From [Leptolyngbya] sp. JSC-1 (lineage in GTDB: Bacteria; Cyanobacteriota; Cyanobacteriia; Elainellales; Elainellaceae), in assembly GCA_000733415.1 (NCBI GenBank), contig KL662191.1, positions 5,206,341-5,270,340 on the forward strand: DNA of 64,000 bases, given 5' to 3'. The position numbers and the translations under genes are program-made. A model generated the notes under the pieces. That model saw nothing but the letters and a program-made list of their open reading frames with translations. It ran no database searches and was not told the origin of the DNA. Shown piece after piece: positions 9,167 to 18,949 of the stretch; position 1 is the stretch's first letter; each line of letters opens with the position of its first letter.

Positions 9167-9535
9167 TTACTGCTGAACTACTTTCGCTTGATGCAGAATT
9201 AACCGATTGCCGGCGGGATCGTAGGCATAAATTTCACGACCGTGGCTGGCATTGACGATTGCTCCCGCTGGAGGCTGGTCCAATGCAGTCAGCCGCTCGA
9301 TTGCCGCTTCTAGCTGCTGCACTTCTAGGCACAAGCTCATACTGCCGGCTGGCCCGCAGAACTCATCCCGGTGCTCAGCTTTCGGTTGAAAAATACCCAG
9401 CCGTAGCCCTGGCAACTCAAACTCAGCGTACTGCGGCAGCCAAACTGTCGGCTCTTGCTCAAACAGTTGCCGGTAGAACTCGACTAAACCACCTGCTTCT
9501 AGATCTGCCAGGGTAACGAAAACGGTAGCAATCAT
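9167..9535 (-). CDS. VOC/glyoxalase-fold protein
   Basis: A ~122-aa vicinal-oxygen-chelate fold protein. It begins MIATVFVTLADLEAG (start 9535; an upstream in-frame ATG at 9553 would add six residues). It has the beta-alpha-beta pattern of one glyoxalase module, ending with a typical YDPAGNRLILHQ strand. Such proteins include lyases, dioxygenases and metal-free binding proteins; the metal ligands cannot be assigned confidently, so no substrate is proposed. Confidence 0.78.
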   Translation of the reverse strand: MIATVFVTLADLEAGGLVEFYRQLFEQEPTVWLPQYAEFELPGLRLGIFQPKAEHRDEFCGPAGSMSLCLEVQQLEAAIERLTALDQPPAGAIVNASHGREIYAYDPAGNRLILHQAKVVQQ

Positions 9536-9646
9536 GCAGCAAACCAACCACAATGTGAGGATTATCTAACATTCCACCACACCCCTAACAGCAATGCGGT
9601 AACTTAGTTGAACAAACCTGGATACCTACTGAACTTGGTGAGCAGC

Positions 9647-10813
9647 ATGAAACTGGCAGCCCGCGTGACACAAGTGACTCCCTCTATGACGTTAGCTATC
9701 GATACAAAAGCGAAAGCGATGAAGCGGAAGGGCATCGATGTGATTAGTTTTAGCGTCGGAGAGCCAGATTTTGATACGCCAGCTCATATTCGAGCGGCGG
9801 CTGAAGCAGCCCTAGAGCAAGGTAAAACCCGTTATGGAGCCGCTGCTGGAGAACCGCGTCTACGAGAAGTGATCGCCCAAAAGCTACAGCGAGATAACCA
9901 ACTCTGCTACGGTGCAGAGAATATTCTGGTAACCAACGGCGGCAAGCATTCGTTGTTTAATTTGATGCTGGCCTTAATTGAACCAGGTGATGAGGTAATC
10001 ATTCCTGCACCCTACTGGGTCAGTTATCCGGAAATGGTAAAGCTAGCTGGCGGCATACCCGTGATTGTTTCTACCACTCTAGAAAACGGCTACAAAATTA
10101 CGCCTGACCAGCTGCGGCAAGCCGTCACACCCCGCACCAAACTGTTTGTATTTAACTCCCCTTCAAACCCGACTGGCATGGTCTATACGCCAGATGAAGT
10201 GCGAGCGATTGCCGATGTAGTAGTAGAGCAAGATTTGCTGGTAGTCTCTGACGAAATTTACGAAAAGCTACTCTATGATGGGGCCGAACACCTCAGTATT
10301 GGAGCCGTTAGCCCGGAAGCATTTGAGCGCACTATTGTCAGCAGCGGCTTTGCCAAAACCTATGCCATGACCGGCTGGCGCGTTGGTTTCTTAGCTGGTC
10401 CCCTGCCGCTGATCAAAGCTACGATTACCATTCAAGGCCACAGTACATCGAATGTGTGTACCTTTGCTCAATATGGTGCCATTGCCGCTTACGAAGCACC
10501 GCAGGACTGTGTGCAGCAAATGCTAGACGCCTTTACCGAACGCCGACAGGTGATTTTGGACTCTATCAATGCCATGCCGGGTCTGAGCTGCCCCAAGCCT
10601 GACGGAGCCTTTTACGTTTTTCCCAACATTGGGCAGCTCGGCATCAGTTCGTTGGAGTTTTGCGATAAGCTGCTCGATGATTACCAGGTTGCTGCTGTTC
10701 CGGGTATTGCCTTTGGTGCAGATGACTGTATTCGCCTTTCCTATGCCACAGATGTTGACAGCATTCGTCGTGGCATGGACCGGTTGACTACCTATGTCAA
10801 ATCGATCATTTGA
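9647..10813 (+). CDS. aspC: Pyridoxal-phosphate aminotransferase, aspartate aminotransferase family
   Basis: A fold-type I aminotransferase of about 388 aa. It shows [10 protein letters not shown] near the N terminus, a [11 protein letters not shown] substrate loop, the NSPSNPTG motif, the SDEIYEKL aspartate motif, the [15 protein letters not shown] segment containing the PLP-binding lysine, and RLSYATD with the carboxylate-binding arginine. The likely reaction is aspartate plus 2-oxoglutarate giving oxaloacetate plus glutamate, but class-I relatives can also accept aromatic amino acids or prephenate. ATG at 9647 ([10 protein letters not shown]) matches the usual start; a TTG at 9608 is in frame upstream. 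Confidence 0.92.
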   Translation: MKLAARVTQVTPSMTLAIDTKAKAMKRKGIDVISFSVGEPDFDTPAHIRAAAEAALEQGKTRYGAAAGEPRLREVIAQKLQRDNQLCYGAENILVTNGGKHSLFNLMLALIEPGDEVIIPAPYWVSYPEMVKLAGGIPVIVSTTLENGYKITPDQLRQAVTPRTKLFVFNSPSNPTGMVYTPDEVRAIADVVVEQDLLVVSDEIYEKLLYDGAEHLSIGAVSPEAFERTIVSSGFAKTYAMTGWRVGFLAGPLPLIKATITIQGHSTSNVCTFAQYGAIAAYEAPQDCVQQMLDAFTERRQVILDSINAMPGLSCPKPDGAFYVFPNIGQLGISSLEFCDKLLDDYQVAAVPGIAFGADDCIRLSYATDVDSIRRGMDRLTTYVKSII

Positions 10814-10846
10814 TTCAATTAGATTCAATTAGATTCAGCCAGATTC
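10811..10846. repeat. 10-bp tandem repeat (GATTCAATTA-type)
   Basis: Four imperfect copies of a GATTCA(A/G) decamer directly overlapping and following the aminotransferase stop codon. Confidence 0.75.
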
Positions 10847-10895
10847 AAGCCAGAGTGCAAAGGAGCAGATTCAGGTAAGTGATGCTTCTTTCAGC

Positions 10896-11915
10896 TCAAT
10901 ACTGGTGAGCTTTAGCAAAATCCCCAATCGCATAACAGGTTGATTTAAGGTTAGCCAGGGCCTGCTGTTCCAGTTGCTGATCTTGAATGGCACGGGCGAG
11001 CGCAAGCCGCTGTTCGTGATACTTGATGGCCTGGTGCGGTTTGCCCAGGCCCTCGTAGCTAACAGCCAGGTTTCCCAGAATTTGTTCTTCACTGCGGTAG
11101 TCTTTTAACCCTCTCGCGAGAATGAGGCGCTGCTCTTGATAGCCGATTGCTTTCATCAGATCGCCCATTGCGTAGCAAGCGCTAGCGAGATTTTTCAGCA
11201 CCTGTGATTCGGTTTCACGGTTGGGTAACTGCCGCACGATGGCCAAAAGCTGCTCGTAGCAAAAAATCGTCTGTGGATAGTTCGCCATCGCGTGATAGGC
11301 GTTACCCAGGTTACGGAGGATTTGGCCTTCGGTTGTCAAGTCTCGTTGGCTGCGGGCGATCAGTAAGGCGCGTTGATAGCAGTGAATCGCATGCAGATAA
11401 TCTCCCATGACTTTGTACGTCATGCCCAAATTATTTAAAGCTGCCATTTCGCCGCGCTGATCGTTGATTTGCCGCGCTACTGCCAGACTTTGTTGGTTAT
11501 ATTCCACCGAACGATTGTGGTCTTCTAGATGCCGATAGGCATTGCCTAAATTCGCTAAAGTTTGCCGCTCAGTGACACGGTCGAGAACTTGACGAGCAAT
11601 GGCTAAACCCTGATGTGAGCAAGCAATGGCTTCAGAATAGTTACCTAAAGCGTAGTAAGCGACGCCCAATCCTCCCAGCGCTCGCCCTTCGCTCTGTAAA
11701 TCCTGGCTATTGCGATAAAGTTCAAGAGCTTTTTGAATGGTTTTGATTGCCGCCTGAAAATTGCGAATCTGATAGAGTTCGGCTCCTTTTTCGAGTAGGT
11801 AGTCCGCATCACAACGACGGGGATCGGCCGCCGTGGCACTGCCTCTCTCCGCATCCCATCCTCGCTCTGCTGGCGGGACAAATGTTCCAAATTTATCGTC
11901 AAATGGCTTCACCAT
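10896..11915 (-). CDS. TPR protein, LGN/kinesin-light-chain-like repeats
   Basis: A 339-aa protein made almost entirely of ~40-residue TPR units. Each has a GNAYxxxGxYxxAIxxxxQxLxxAR pattern, for example GLGVAYYALGNYSEAIAC, GNAYRHLEDHNRSVEYNQ and GMTYKVMGDYLHAIHCYQ; six to seven repeats are visible after a ~50-residue leader. The family often links to signalling complexes or toxin/STAND partners, but no such neighbour exists here. It is cytosolic by sequence. Confidence 0.85.
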   Translation of the reverse strand: MVKPFDDKFGTFVPPAERGWDAERGSATAADPRRCDADYLLEKGAELYQIRNFQAAIKTIQKALELYRNSQDLQSEGRALGGLGVAYYALGNYSEAIACSHQGLAIARQVLDRVTERQTLANLGNAYRHLEDHNRSVEYNQQSLAVARQINDQRGEMAALNNLGMTYKVMGDYLHAIHCYQRALLIARSQRDLTTEGQILRNLGNAYHAMANYPQTIFCYEQLLAIVRQLPNRETESQVLKNLASACYAMGDLMKAIGYQEQRLILARGLKDYRSEEQILGNLAVSYEGLGKPHQAIKYHEQRLALARAIQDQQLEQQALANLKSTCYAIGDFAKAHQY

Positions 11916-12578
11916 AATTCAACCTTGATGGCCCCGAACTGAACGATAGCTGAACGATAGCCGTGCTTAAGAGTTCTAATTAAACTGATGCGCTGATACA
12001 CATCAAGTGTCTATTTGGGATATTTAGAAGAAGCGAAAACGTGACCTAACAGAGAAATCTGAAAAAATGCTGTAAGAAATGCTACGAGGAAATATGCAGA
12101 GACTCTTTATTAGTTGTGCAACCAAATCTCCAATTGCCCCAATTGCTATTAGGAAAGGTAGATGCATTGAACCCAGTGTATTCAGGGTGCTTAGACCCAA
12201 ATCTCAAGCAACTGCGTAGCCTAGCGTTTAACCATCCGAGGAATAAACTTCAACTGATGTTGAAATAGGATGGAGAGTGGTAATTATGCAGATCTACTCC
12301 GCATTCCTTAAACATGAGAAAGGACCTGACAGTCTCTTACTCTTCCATTAAATTTTGACGAAGCAAACTGCTAGTACCCACAGTAAATGCCCTGAACTTG
12401 TTTAAAAAAATTGATAATCACCTGCAGCGGTGGTTTGCGCAAAATTTCGGAATCCTTCCTGACACACCTCTGTAGAGATCGGTTCAGCAAATCTCTAATC
12501 TGCTTGCTGCTAAAGCCAGATGCTAGGCTGAAGAAGTGATCCAGTGATCCGCCGGTTCCTTCTACCTTCATCTCTCCT
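11916..12578. other. Intergenic region, 663 bp, nothing recognised
   Basis: No conserved reading frame, tRNA or clear hairpin terminator was recognised. A short duplication, GAACGATAGCTGAACGATAGC, lies near 11941. The region must hold the promoters of the divergent TPR and radical SAM genes. An open frame at 12371-12685 on the minus strand lies mostly opposite the radical SAM start and has no recognisable protein features. Confidence 0.5.
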
Positions 12579-14210
12579 GTGACTGTCTTCTCTACTGAAA
12601 CCCTGCTATTTACGCCCGTCACCCCCAGTGCTGATGCCGCTCCAGTGATCTTTGCCTTTCCCAACGAATACAGCGTTGGCATCACGAGTTTGGGCTACCA
12701 AGTGATTTGGGCCACATTGGCGATGCGCCCCGATTTGCAGGTCAGCCGTCTGTTTACGGATATTCACGAACCCTTGCCTGGTCACCCGGAGCTAGTTGGG
12801 TTTTCGTTCTCTTGGGAACTGGATTATGTCAATATCCTCAGCTTGTTAGAGTCGCTCAACCTGCCCCTGCGCAGCGCCGACCGTTCCGATGCCCACCCGC
12901 TGGTTTTTGGCGGAGGACCGGTGCTAACGGCCAATCCTGAACCTTTTGCCGATTTCTTTGATCTGGTGCTGCTGGGGGATGGTGAGGACTTGCTGGATGC
13001 CTTTATTGATGCCTATCAGCAAGTGCGTTTGGCCGATCGCCTTACTCAGTTGCGCCATTTAGCCCAAGTCCCTGGTGTGTATGTGCCCAGTTTGTATCAG
13101 GTGATTTACAAAGCCACAGATGGTGAGATCGAGCGAATTGACCCAGTTGATGAAGCCATTCCGGCCCAAGTGCAGAAGCAGACCTATCGGGGCAATACCT
13201 TGCTGGCCTCTACGGTTGTGACTGAAAAAGCAGCCTGGGAAAGCATTTACATGGTGGAGGTGGTGCGGAGCTGCCCAGAGATGTGTCGCTTTTGCTTAGC
13301 TAGCTACCTAACTTTGCCCTTCCGAACAGCTAGCTTAGAAGCCTCGTTGCTGCCTGCGATTGAGCGGGGACTCCAAGTGACGAATCGCTTGGGGTTGTTG
13401 GGGGCGTCGGTGACGCAACATCCAGAATTTGAATCCTTGCTGAACCATCTGGATCAGCCCCAGTATGACGATATTCGTCTCAGTATTGCTTCGGTCCGTA
13501 CCAACACCGTAACCGAGAAACTGGCTCGTTTATTGGTGAAGCACGACACTCGCTCGATTACAATTGCGGTCGAAACGGGTAGCGATCGCTTGCGGCGTAT
13601 GATCAATAAGAAGCTGGACAACGACGAGATTGTTACGGCAGCAATCAATGCTAAAGCAGGCGGGCTGAGTGCGATCAAACTCTATGGCATGGTAGGCATT
13701 CCGACCGAAACCCCTGCCGATCTAGACCAGACCGTAGTGATGCTGAAGGCGATCAAAAAAGCCGCGCCGGGTCTGCGTTTAACTTTGGGGTGCAGTACCT
13801 TTGTGCCGAAGGCTCATACGCCGTTTCAATGGTTGGGGGTTGATCCACAGGCCGAGAAACGGCTGAAGTTTTTGCAGAAGCAGCTAGGGGCACAGGGTAT
13901 TGAGTTTCGGCCCGAAAGCTATAACTGGTCAGTGATCCAAGCCTTGATCTCGCGCGGGGATCGGCGCTTATCGTATTTGCTGGAGTTGGTGCGTCACTAT
14001 GGCGATTCGCTGGGCAGCTATCGTCGAGCCTTTAAGGAACTGAGGGGGCAGCTACCTGACCTGGAGTTTTATGTCCATGCCAATTGGCCGATCTCACAGG
14101 TATTGCCCTGGCAGCATTTACAGGGTGCTCTGCCCCAAGCCACGCTCCTCAAGCATCTAGAAAGCGCGATTAGTGTGGCGGATGATGTACCAACAAGCTG
14201 GAGCGCTTGA
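12579..14210 (+). CDS. B12-binding-type radical SAM protein
   Basis: A 543-aa protein with an N-terminal cobalamin-binding-like Rossmann domain (about 1-190; FGGGPVLTANPEPFADFFD, LLGDGEDLLDAFI). A radical SAM domain follows, with the [4Fe-4S] cysteines CPEMCRFC at residues 232, 236 and 239 and a VETGSDRLRRMI segment. It resembles the N-terminal half of the uncharacterised TIGR03960-type radical SAM proteins; the substrate is unknown. The start is GTG at 12579. Confidence 0.85.
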   Translation: MTVFSTETLLFTPVTPSADAAPVIFAFPNEYSVGITSLGYQVIWATLAMRPDLQVSRLFTDIHEPLPGHPELVGFSFSWELDYVNILSLLESLNLPLRSADRSDAHPLVFGGGPVLTANPEPFADFFDLVLLGDGEDLLDAFIDAYQQVRLADRLTQLRHLAQVPGVYVPSLYQVIYKATDGEIERIDPVDEAIPAQVQKQTYRGNTLLASTVVTEKAAWESIYMVEVVRSCPEMCRFCLASYLTLPFRTASLEASLLPAIERGLQVTNRLGLLGASVTQHPEFESLLNHLDQPQYDDIRLSIASVRTNTVTEKLARLLVKHDTRSITIAVETGSDRLRRMINKKLDNDEIVTAAINAKAGGLSAIKLYGMVGIPTETPADLDQTVVMLKAIKKAAPGLRLTLGCSTFVPKAHTPFQWLGVDPQAEKRLKFLQKQLGAQGIEFRPESYNWSVIQALISRGDRRLSYLLELVRHYGDSLGSYRRAFKELRGQLPDLEFYVHANWPISQVLPWQHLQGALPQATLLKHLESAISVADDVPTSWSA

Positions 14211-14457
14211 TTTCTTACTCAAGCGCCAGGTCATACTTGCGGTCATACTTAGCCGATCGTGGGTTTAGGCGTGCTAGAGTGCAGGCATCAGCTTGTTGGT
14301 GACCCACAGGAAGGTGACGGAGTTAGAGAGAAGTAATCTGGCACGATATTCTCAACGGTTTCTATGGCTTGAGTGAATCAAATCAAACCGAAGTAATGTC
14401 TACCATGCATCCAGGAACACCATCGAAGTGTACCTAACCTGGGTTGGGATGACTTCT

Positions 14458-15195
14458 CTAACTTTCAACAGCTTTTTCTTCTGCGGTTACGATTGCTTCT
14501 GCAGGAGTTGGTGCTGCGGCTTCAACGACTTTTTCAGCTGGTGCTTCAGCTTCATCCGGTTTTTCTTCTTCGTGGCTGCCTTCCTCTGGAGCGGCTGCAA
14601 CCGGTTCTATGATTGGTGCTGCTGAAGCAATCTCTGCCGGAGCGGTTTCTGCGGCTTGCGGCTCGATGTCAGAGGTCGGTTCGGTCACAGTTTCTGTTGA
14701 TGCAGCATCTGCCACCATGTCTTCAATAACCGCATCCGCAGGAGTAGTAGTTTCCTGTACAGGAGTGTCTGCTTCGGTGCTAATGGCTGCTTCCATATCC
14801 ACGGCTTGATTGTCTCTGTCTCCAGCCTCTACAACGGTATCCGCAGTCTCGCCAGACTCAATCGACTTAGCAGGTGGTGCTTCTACAGGAGGCTCTTCGA
14901 CCGGCGATTTAGCCTGAGACGGCTTAGGGCCACGCATTAGCGCTAAATTAACAGGTGGCTTTTCGGCTTCAAACCGTTCTCCTTTGCCCTTACCTTTGCC
15001 CTTGCCTCGTTTGCCGTCCCGATCGCGATTGCGACCTCCTTCTCGATTGTCTCGGCCACCGTCTCTGCTACCGTCCCTGTCGCGATTCCGAGGTGCGCGT
15101 TGGCTATCAGATGATTGAGATTCAGGCTTGCCCTCTGCCGCGTTGGTTTCAGCTTTCTGCTGTCGTTCGGATTTCTTGATTGGACGCTCTACCAT
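14458..15195 (-). CDS. Disordered, charged cyanobacterial protein (Arg/Asp/Gly-rich, then Ala/Glu/Pro-rich)
   Basis: A 245-aa protein with no globular domain visible. Residues 1-80 are basic, dominated by RDRDGSRDGGRDNREGG-like and KGKGKGKG runs. A short conserved-looking NLALMRGPKP motif follows, then a long acidic, Ala/Glu/Thr/Pro-rich tail. The start is decided by an AAGGAGGGG Shine-Dalgarno seven bases before ATG at 15195; the longer open frame to 15303 lacks one. The basic low-complexity head suggests RNA or DNA contact, but this is inference only. Confidence 0.75.
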   Translation of the reverse strand: MVERPIKKSERQQKAETNAAEGKPESQSSDSQRAPRNRDRDGSRDGGRDNREGGRNRDRDGKRGKGKGKGKGERFEAEKPPVNLALMRGPKPSQAKSPVEEPPVEAPPAKSIESGETADTVVEAGDRDNQAVDMEAAISTEADTPVQETTTPADAVIEDMVADAASTETVTEPTSDIEPQAAETAPAEIASAAPIIEPVAAAPEEGSHEEEKPDEAEAPAEKVVEAAAPTPAEAIVTAEEKAVES

Positions 15196-15485
15196 GACTT
15201 TCCCCTCCTTACTTGGTTCAATCGTAACAATCCAGCGATAATCAGACGCTTGCTTCAGTGCGATTTTGAGAGAACGCGGCGCTCTCCTGATTGATGATCT
15301 CACAAAACTGTAAAGATTTTTGAATGAGAAGATTTGGACTGAGTTTCTCTAGAAGAACCGCTCAATCAAGATCAGCTAAGATCAGCGATTTGAGTTTCTC
15401 AAGTACTATAGATTATTGATTATTTGATTAAAAAAAGGCCGAAAATCGCACCACTCGTTCATAGCAGCTTTCGATTCGCGATTCC

Positions 15486-16559
15486 GTGAAGCAGATGCAG
15501 CGAATTAATCAACGCCCTAAGTCTGCTGGTCCCTACCTGACGGAGGAAGAGCTACAGGAAACTCTCCAGGATGCCTACGATTTGGCTCTAGAACGAGCAG
15601 GATTAGAAGCCTTTGAGGGCCGCTACGAGTCTGAAGAATTAGCGGCAATGGTCGATCAAGCAAGTATCATCGAGCTGTGGCTCCTGACTCCCCCTTCACC
15701 TATGCCAGATTTTTCCCTCAAACCTGGAACCTTCCTGAAACCCTTCCTGAATCGGTTAGGTACCTACTTGCTCCTAAGCGCAATTGCCTTTGTGATGCTG
15801 CTGCCGCTGCTGTGGTTGGTGAGCACTGCTTTTAAGGCTGCAACGGAGGATATTTTTCAGTTCCCGCCCCAGTTCATTCCGGCTCAGCCGACCCTGGAAA
15901 ATTTTGTCAAAGTTTGGCAGACCAACCCGTTTGGGCGCTATTTGTTCAACAGTACGCTAGTCGCCCTTCTGACAGTGGGGTTGAATTTGCTGTTTTGTTC
16001 ACTGGCGGCCTACCCGTTAGCACGACTCGACTTTCGGGGCAAAAGCGCCATTTTTACCCTAATTGTGGCTACGATTCTGATTCCGTTTCAGATTGTGATG
16101 ATTCCGCTCTACATTCTGGCGGTGCAGTTGGGGTTACGCAATACCTACCTGGGGTTGATTTTTCCGGCGATTGCCTCGGCGTTTGGGATTTTTCTACTGC
16201 GGCAAGCGTTTCAGGGAGTGCCTAAAGAACTGGAAGAAGCGGCTCGCATGGATGGTTGCTCGGATCTGGAAATCTGGTGGCATGTAATGTTGCCTTCGAT
16301 TCGTCCGGCTTTAGTGACGCTAGCGATTTTTGTTTTTATAGGTTCGTGGAGTGATTTTCTCTGGCCTTTGATTATTCTGGATCGCCCGGAGTATTATACG
16401 CTGCCGCTGGGAGTAGCCAAGCTGGCCGGAGCCTTCTCGCTTGACTGGCGTCTGATTGCTGCTGGTTCGGTGATTTCAATTGCACCAATTTTGCTGTTCT
16501 TTATTTTGATGCAGCGCTACATTGTGCCAACTGAGGCGGGCAGTGGGGTGAAGGGGTAG
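15486..16559 (+). CDS. Carbohydrate ABC transporter permease (MalG type) with N-terminal extension
   Basis: From MPDFSLKPG (ATG at 15702) onward this is a typical ~285-aa MalG-family inner-membrane permease. It has six membrane segments and the EAA loop EEAARMDGCSDLEIWWHVMLP that contacts the ATPase. No substrate-binding protein, second permease or ATPase is adjacent, so the gene is orphaned from its partners here. The GTG start at 15486 gives an extra 72 residues, acidic and helical (TEEELQETLQDAYDLALERAG), unlike any MalG leader. Either this is a real cytosolic extension or a small overlapping gene precedes a permease starting at 15702. Confidence 0.88.
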   Translation: MKQMQRINQRPKSAGPYLTEEELQETLQDAYDLALERAGLEAFEGRYESEELAAMVDQASIIELWLLTPPSPMPDFSLKPGTFLKPFLNRLGTYLLLSAIAFVMLLPLLWLVSTAFKAATEDIFQFPPQFIPAQPTLENFVKVWQTNPFGRYLFNSTLVALLTVGLNLLFCSLAAYPLARLDFRGKSAIFTLIVATILIPFQIVMIPLYILAVQLGLRNTYLGLIFPAIASAFGIFLLRQAFQGVPKELEEAARMDGCSDLEIWWHVMLPSIRPALVTLAIFVFIGSWSDFLWPLIILDRPEYYTLPLGVAKLAGAFSLDWRLIAAGSVISIAPILLFFILMQRYIVPTEAGSGVKG

Positions 16560-16595
16560 TGTCGTGGTGCTGAATTAAGACGCTACAGTAGAGCT

Positions 16596-16868
16596 ATGAA
16601 ACTGATTTTCATTGGCCTGATTCGCTGCTATCGCCTGTTTATTTCGCCTCTATTTTTGCCGACCTGCCGCTTTCAGCCAACCTGTTCCCAATACGCCATT
16701 GAAGCGATTGAGCGGTTTGGAGTAGTGAAGGGGAGTTGGCTGGCTCTGCGGCGAATTTTGCGCTGTCATCCCTTGCATCCGGGAGGGTACGATCCGGTGC
16801 CGCCCTTGACATCACCCTTAAAGCCTTTGGAAACTGCTGAGCCGCACTGCTGCCATCGGGAAAAATAG
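16596..16868 (+). CDS. yidD: Membrane protein insertion efficiency factor YidD
   Basis: A 90-aa member of the YidD family, which assists YidC-dependent membrane protein insertion. Conserved features are [11 protein letters not shown], the cysteine-containing [15 protein letters not shown], and [17 protein letters not shown]. It lies 36 bp after the permease gene and may be cotranscribed. Confidence 0.93.
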   Translation: MKLIFIGLIRCYRLFISPLFLPTCRFQPTCSQYAIEAIERFGVVKGSWLALRRILRCHPLHPGGYDPVPPLTSPLKPLETAEPHCCHREK

Positions 16869-16882
16869 GGGCTTGAGCCAGT

Positions 16883-17323
16883 TTAGCCCATCGAATCGGC
16901 GGTATCTTCTTCGGTGAGCGAGTTGGGGCTAATCAGCGTCACTTCGTCAAACTCGTCAGGAGGTACGGTGGTCATTTTCTCCCGTTCCATCCGATAGTAG
17001 ATCGCCTGAACCTGTGGCCCAAAAATAATCTTGTCCTGGTTTTTGAGGTCATGTGACTGAGCTCTGCGCCCATTGATTAGTAAGCCGTTGGCGCTGACTT
17101 TGCCCTTCAGATTACCATCCACAATCCGATAGCAATAGCCGCCTGCCTCATCGGTGGATCGAACCAAAGTAGCATGGTGGCGCGAAACAAAAAAGGAAGA
17201 CAGGCGAATATCACAGCTTGGGTCACGTCCGATTGAATAAATCGGCTCTTCCAGGGTGTACTCTTCCTGCCCTTTTGAGTCCTCAATAATCAATTTGTGG
17301 GTTTGGTGATTTTCTGCATTCAT
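16883..17323 (-). CDS. FHA-domain protein
   Basis: A 146-aa protein with one forkhead-associated phosphothreonine-binding domain. It shows YSIGRDPSCDIRL, SRHHATL and the ANGLLINGRR strand-loop. The chosen start is ATG at 17323 (MNAENHQTHKLII), which aligns with its paralogue; the longer frame to 17482 has no family similarity at its front. The C-terminal tail is acidic with TTVPPDEFDEVTLISPN. It is a tandem paralogue of the next gene, 268 bp away on the same strand. Confidence 0.88.
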   Translation of the reverse strand: MNAENHQTHKLIIEDSKGQEEYTLEEPIYSIGRDPSCDIRLSSFFVSRHHATLVRSTDEAGGYCYRIVDGNLKGKVSANGLLINGRRAQSHDLKNQDKIIFGPQVQAIYYRMEREKMTTVPPDEFDEVTLISPNSLTEEDTADSMG

Positions 17324-17591
17324 CGGTAGAAGGAGTGTGAGGGACTGGAACCATATCCTATTGGTATGTCTACACGGGTCTGTGTTGGCATAGCCTGTAC
17401 CAGAGTGCCCATTCTGGAGTGCCCATTCTTGGAGTGTAAGTATAGCAGCAGCCTTAGGCATCCTACCGATCTTGAAATCCAAGCTGTAAGTCCAACCTGA
17501 ATTGCTCTAAAGTTGCCCCAAGTGCGCTGATCAAAGGTCAGCTCAGAGCCGATAAGAGAGGCCGATAGCCGCTTGAGCTAACCAGGCGAAC

Positions 17592-18053
17592 TCAAGCTTG
17601 CCGCTGGCTGGAGTTGGGTTGGGTAGCCGTATCGTCCTCTGGGTCGCCAGTCATATTTGGGCTAATCAGCGTAATGTCGTACTCATCTGGAGGCACAGTA
17701 GTAATGGCATCGCGTCGCAGCAGATAGTAAACCGCATGGACCTGAGGACCAAAGACAATCTTGTCCTGATCATGCAGATCGTGAGCCTGTAATTTGCGTC
17801 CGTTGATCAACAGCCCGTTAGCGCTGGGTTTGCCCTTTAGGTTGCCATCTACAATTCGGTAATAGTAGCTACCATCTTCGTTAGGAAGCTGCACCAAAGT
17901 TGCATGACGACGAGAGACAAACTGAGAGACCAAGCGGATGTCGCATTTGGGATCTCGGCCAATTGAATACACGGGACTGTCTAGGGTATACTCTCGTCGC
18001 CCCTTGTCATCTTCAATTATCAGGAGGTGGCTCTGGTGTGCTGCGGAAGTCAT
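17592..18053 (-). CDS. FHA-domain protein, paralogue of its downstream neighbour
   Basis: A 153-aa single FHA-domain protein, closely similar to the gene at 16883-17323. It shares LIIEDxKGxxEYTL, YSIGRDPxCDIRL, the histidine/serine loop SRRHATLVQ, GNLKGKPSANGLLINGR and a TTVPPDEYDxTLISPN tail. The conserved tail in both copies suggests it is functional as well as the FHA fold. FHA proteins read phosphothreonine, so a Ser/Thr kinase elsewhere in the genome is the expected partner. The pair arose by tandem duplication. Confidence 0.9.
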   Translation of the reverse strand: MTSAAHQSHLLIIEDDKGRREYTLDSPVYSIGRDPKCDIRLVSQFVSRRHATLVQLPNEDGSYYYRIVDGNLKGKPSANGLLINGRKLQAHDLHDQDKIVFGPQVHAVYYLLRRDAITTVPPDEYDITLISPNMTGDPEDDTATQPNSSQRQA

Positions 18054-18518
18054 CGGGCAAGAATCATTACGACTACTGGAAACCTATCCGGACCCCTGGA
18101 AGAACTGGATTAAAGGCTCCGACGAGTGCTCGGATAGATGGGCGGGGAAATAGCTGAGCAGGATTAGCTGCAAGAAAGCCGATTGCGTTTCTATAAAAGT
18201 ACTAGCACTCCATCTTATCGTTCCCGCAGACTCTAGCAAAGTCCGAAGCCTGAGTGAACTGTCTAAGCAAAATCTAAGCCGAAAAGCCAGGTCAGTGCTT
18301 GCTCCTCTAGTCTAAACATTCTTCTCTGGTGCAGGTTTAAGATTCTTGAAGACCTGATTGGAAGACCTAGACGACTGGAGGTAAATCCAAATCGGCTGAA
18401 AGTTGATCGTAATCTCGCTGACTGGTGGCGTACACTGGAAGTCAATATTAGTTGATATTGGTTGATACTAATTGATATTGACTGATATCAATATTAAGCC
18501 CGTTAAGCCCAAGATAAG

Positions 18519-18591
18519 TCCAGGGTGCAGGGGTCGAACCTGCCTGAGGCGAATTATGAGTTCGCTGCCTAAACCGCTCGGCCAACCCTGG
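18519..18591 (-). tRNA. tRNA with CAU anticodon (elongator Met or Ile2)
   Basis: A complete 73-nt cloverleaf on the minus strand. The acceptor stem is CCAGGGT/ACCCTGG, the D arm GCC..GGC, the anticodon stem GCGAA/TTCGC with loop CTCATAA (anticodon CAT), the variable loop CTCAG and the T arm GCAGG-TTCGACC-CCTGC; the discriminator is A and CCA is not encoded. The D arm and anticodon stem resemble chloroplast and cyanobacterial tRNA-Ile(CAU), whose C34 is modified to lysidine, more than elongator tRNA-Met, so Ile2 is slightly favoured. Confidence 0.93.
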
Positions 18592-18649
18592 TAGAGAGGA
18601 TCTATACTTAGGCACTCATTGTATCCTGTGGCAGTACAGATATGCAGCT

Positions 18650-18949
18650 ATGAGAATGAATCCAACTGTTGTTTTAACCTTAATTTTGTTATCGCTGATG
18701 TTTGGGGCAGGACTAACCAGCGCCGTGTTTGGCTATCGGCTGGGTCGAGGTGCGCTCAAGGGCATCACCCAACCCGATGCTCGTCCAGTGAATAACCTTT
18801 CTGATGCGCAAGGACGACCAATTCGGCGAGAAGGGCTAACGTTTTTGAAAGAGAACGACATTTTAGCGAATGTCAAAGCTCGAATTGAAGGGGGCGCTTC
18901 CGAGGCTCCAGGTCCAGCAAACGAGGCACGTTCCACTAGCACCCAGTGA
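18650..18949 (+). CDS. Small membrane-anchored protein, cyanobacterial hypothetical
   Basis: A 99-aa protein with a single N-terminal membrane segment (about 6-28) followed by a hydrophilic tail with KGITQPDARPVNNL and GLTFLKENDILANVKARIEG. No function is recognised. Its stop overlaps the GTG start of the CNNM/CBS gene (GTGA), which indicates translational coupling and a shared operon. Confidence 0.8.
   Translation: MRMNPTVVLTLILLSLMFGAGLTSAVFGYRLGRGALKGITQPDARPVNNLSDAQGRPIRREGLTFLKENDILANVKARIEGGASEAPGPANEARSTSTQ

Noticed and set aside
12000..12360. Possible small RNA in the 663-bp gap
   Set aside because: No fold matching 6S, tmRNA, SRP or RNase P RNA and no clear terminator could be recognised by eye.
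12371..12685. 104-aa open frame on the minus strand
   Set aside because: It overlaps the start of the radical SAM gene and shows no domain or conserved pattern.
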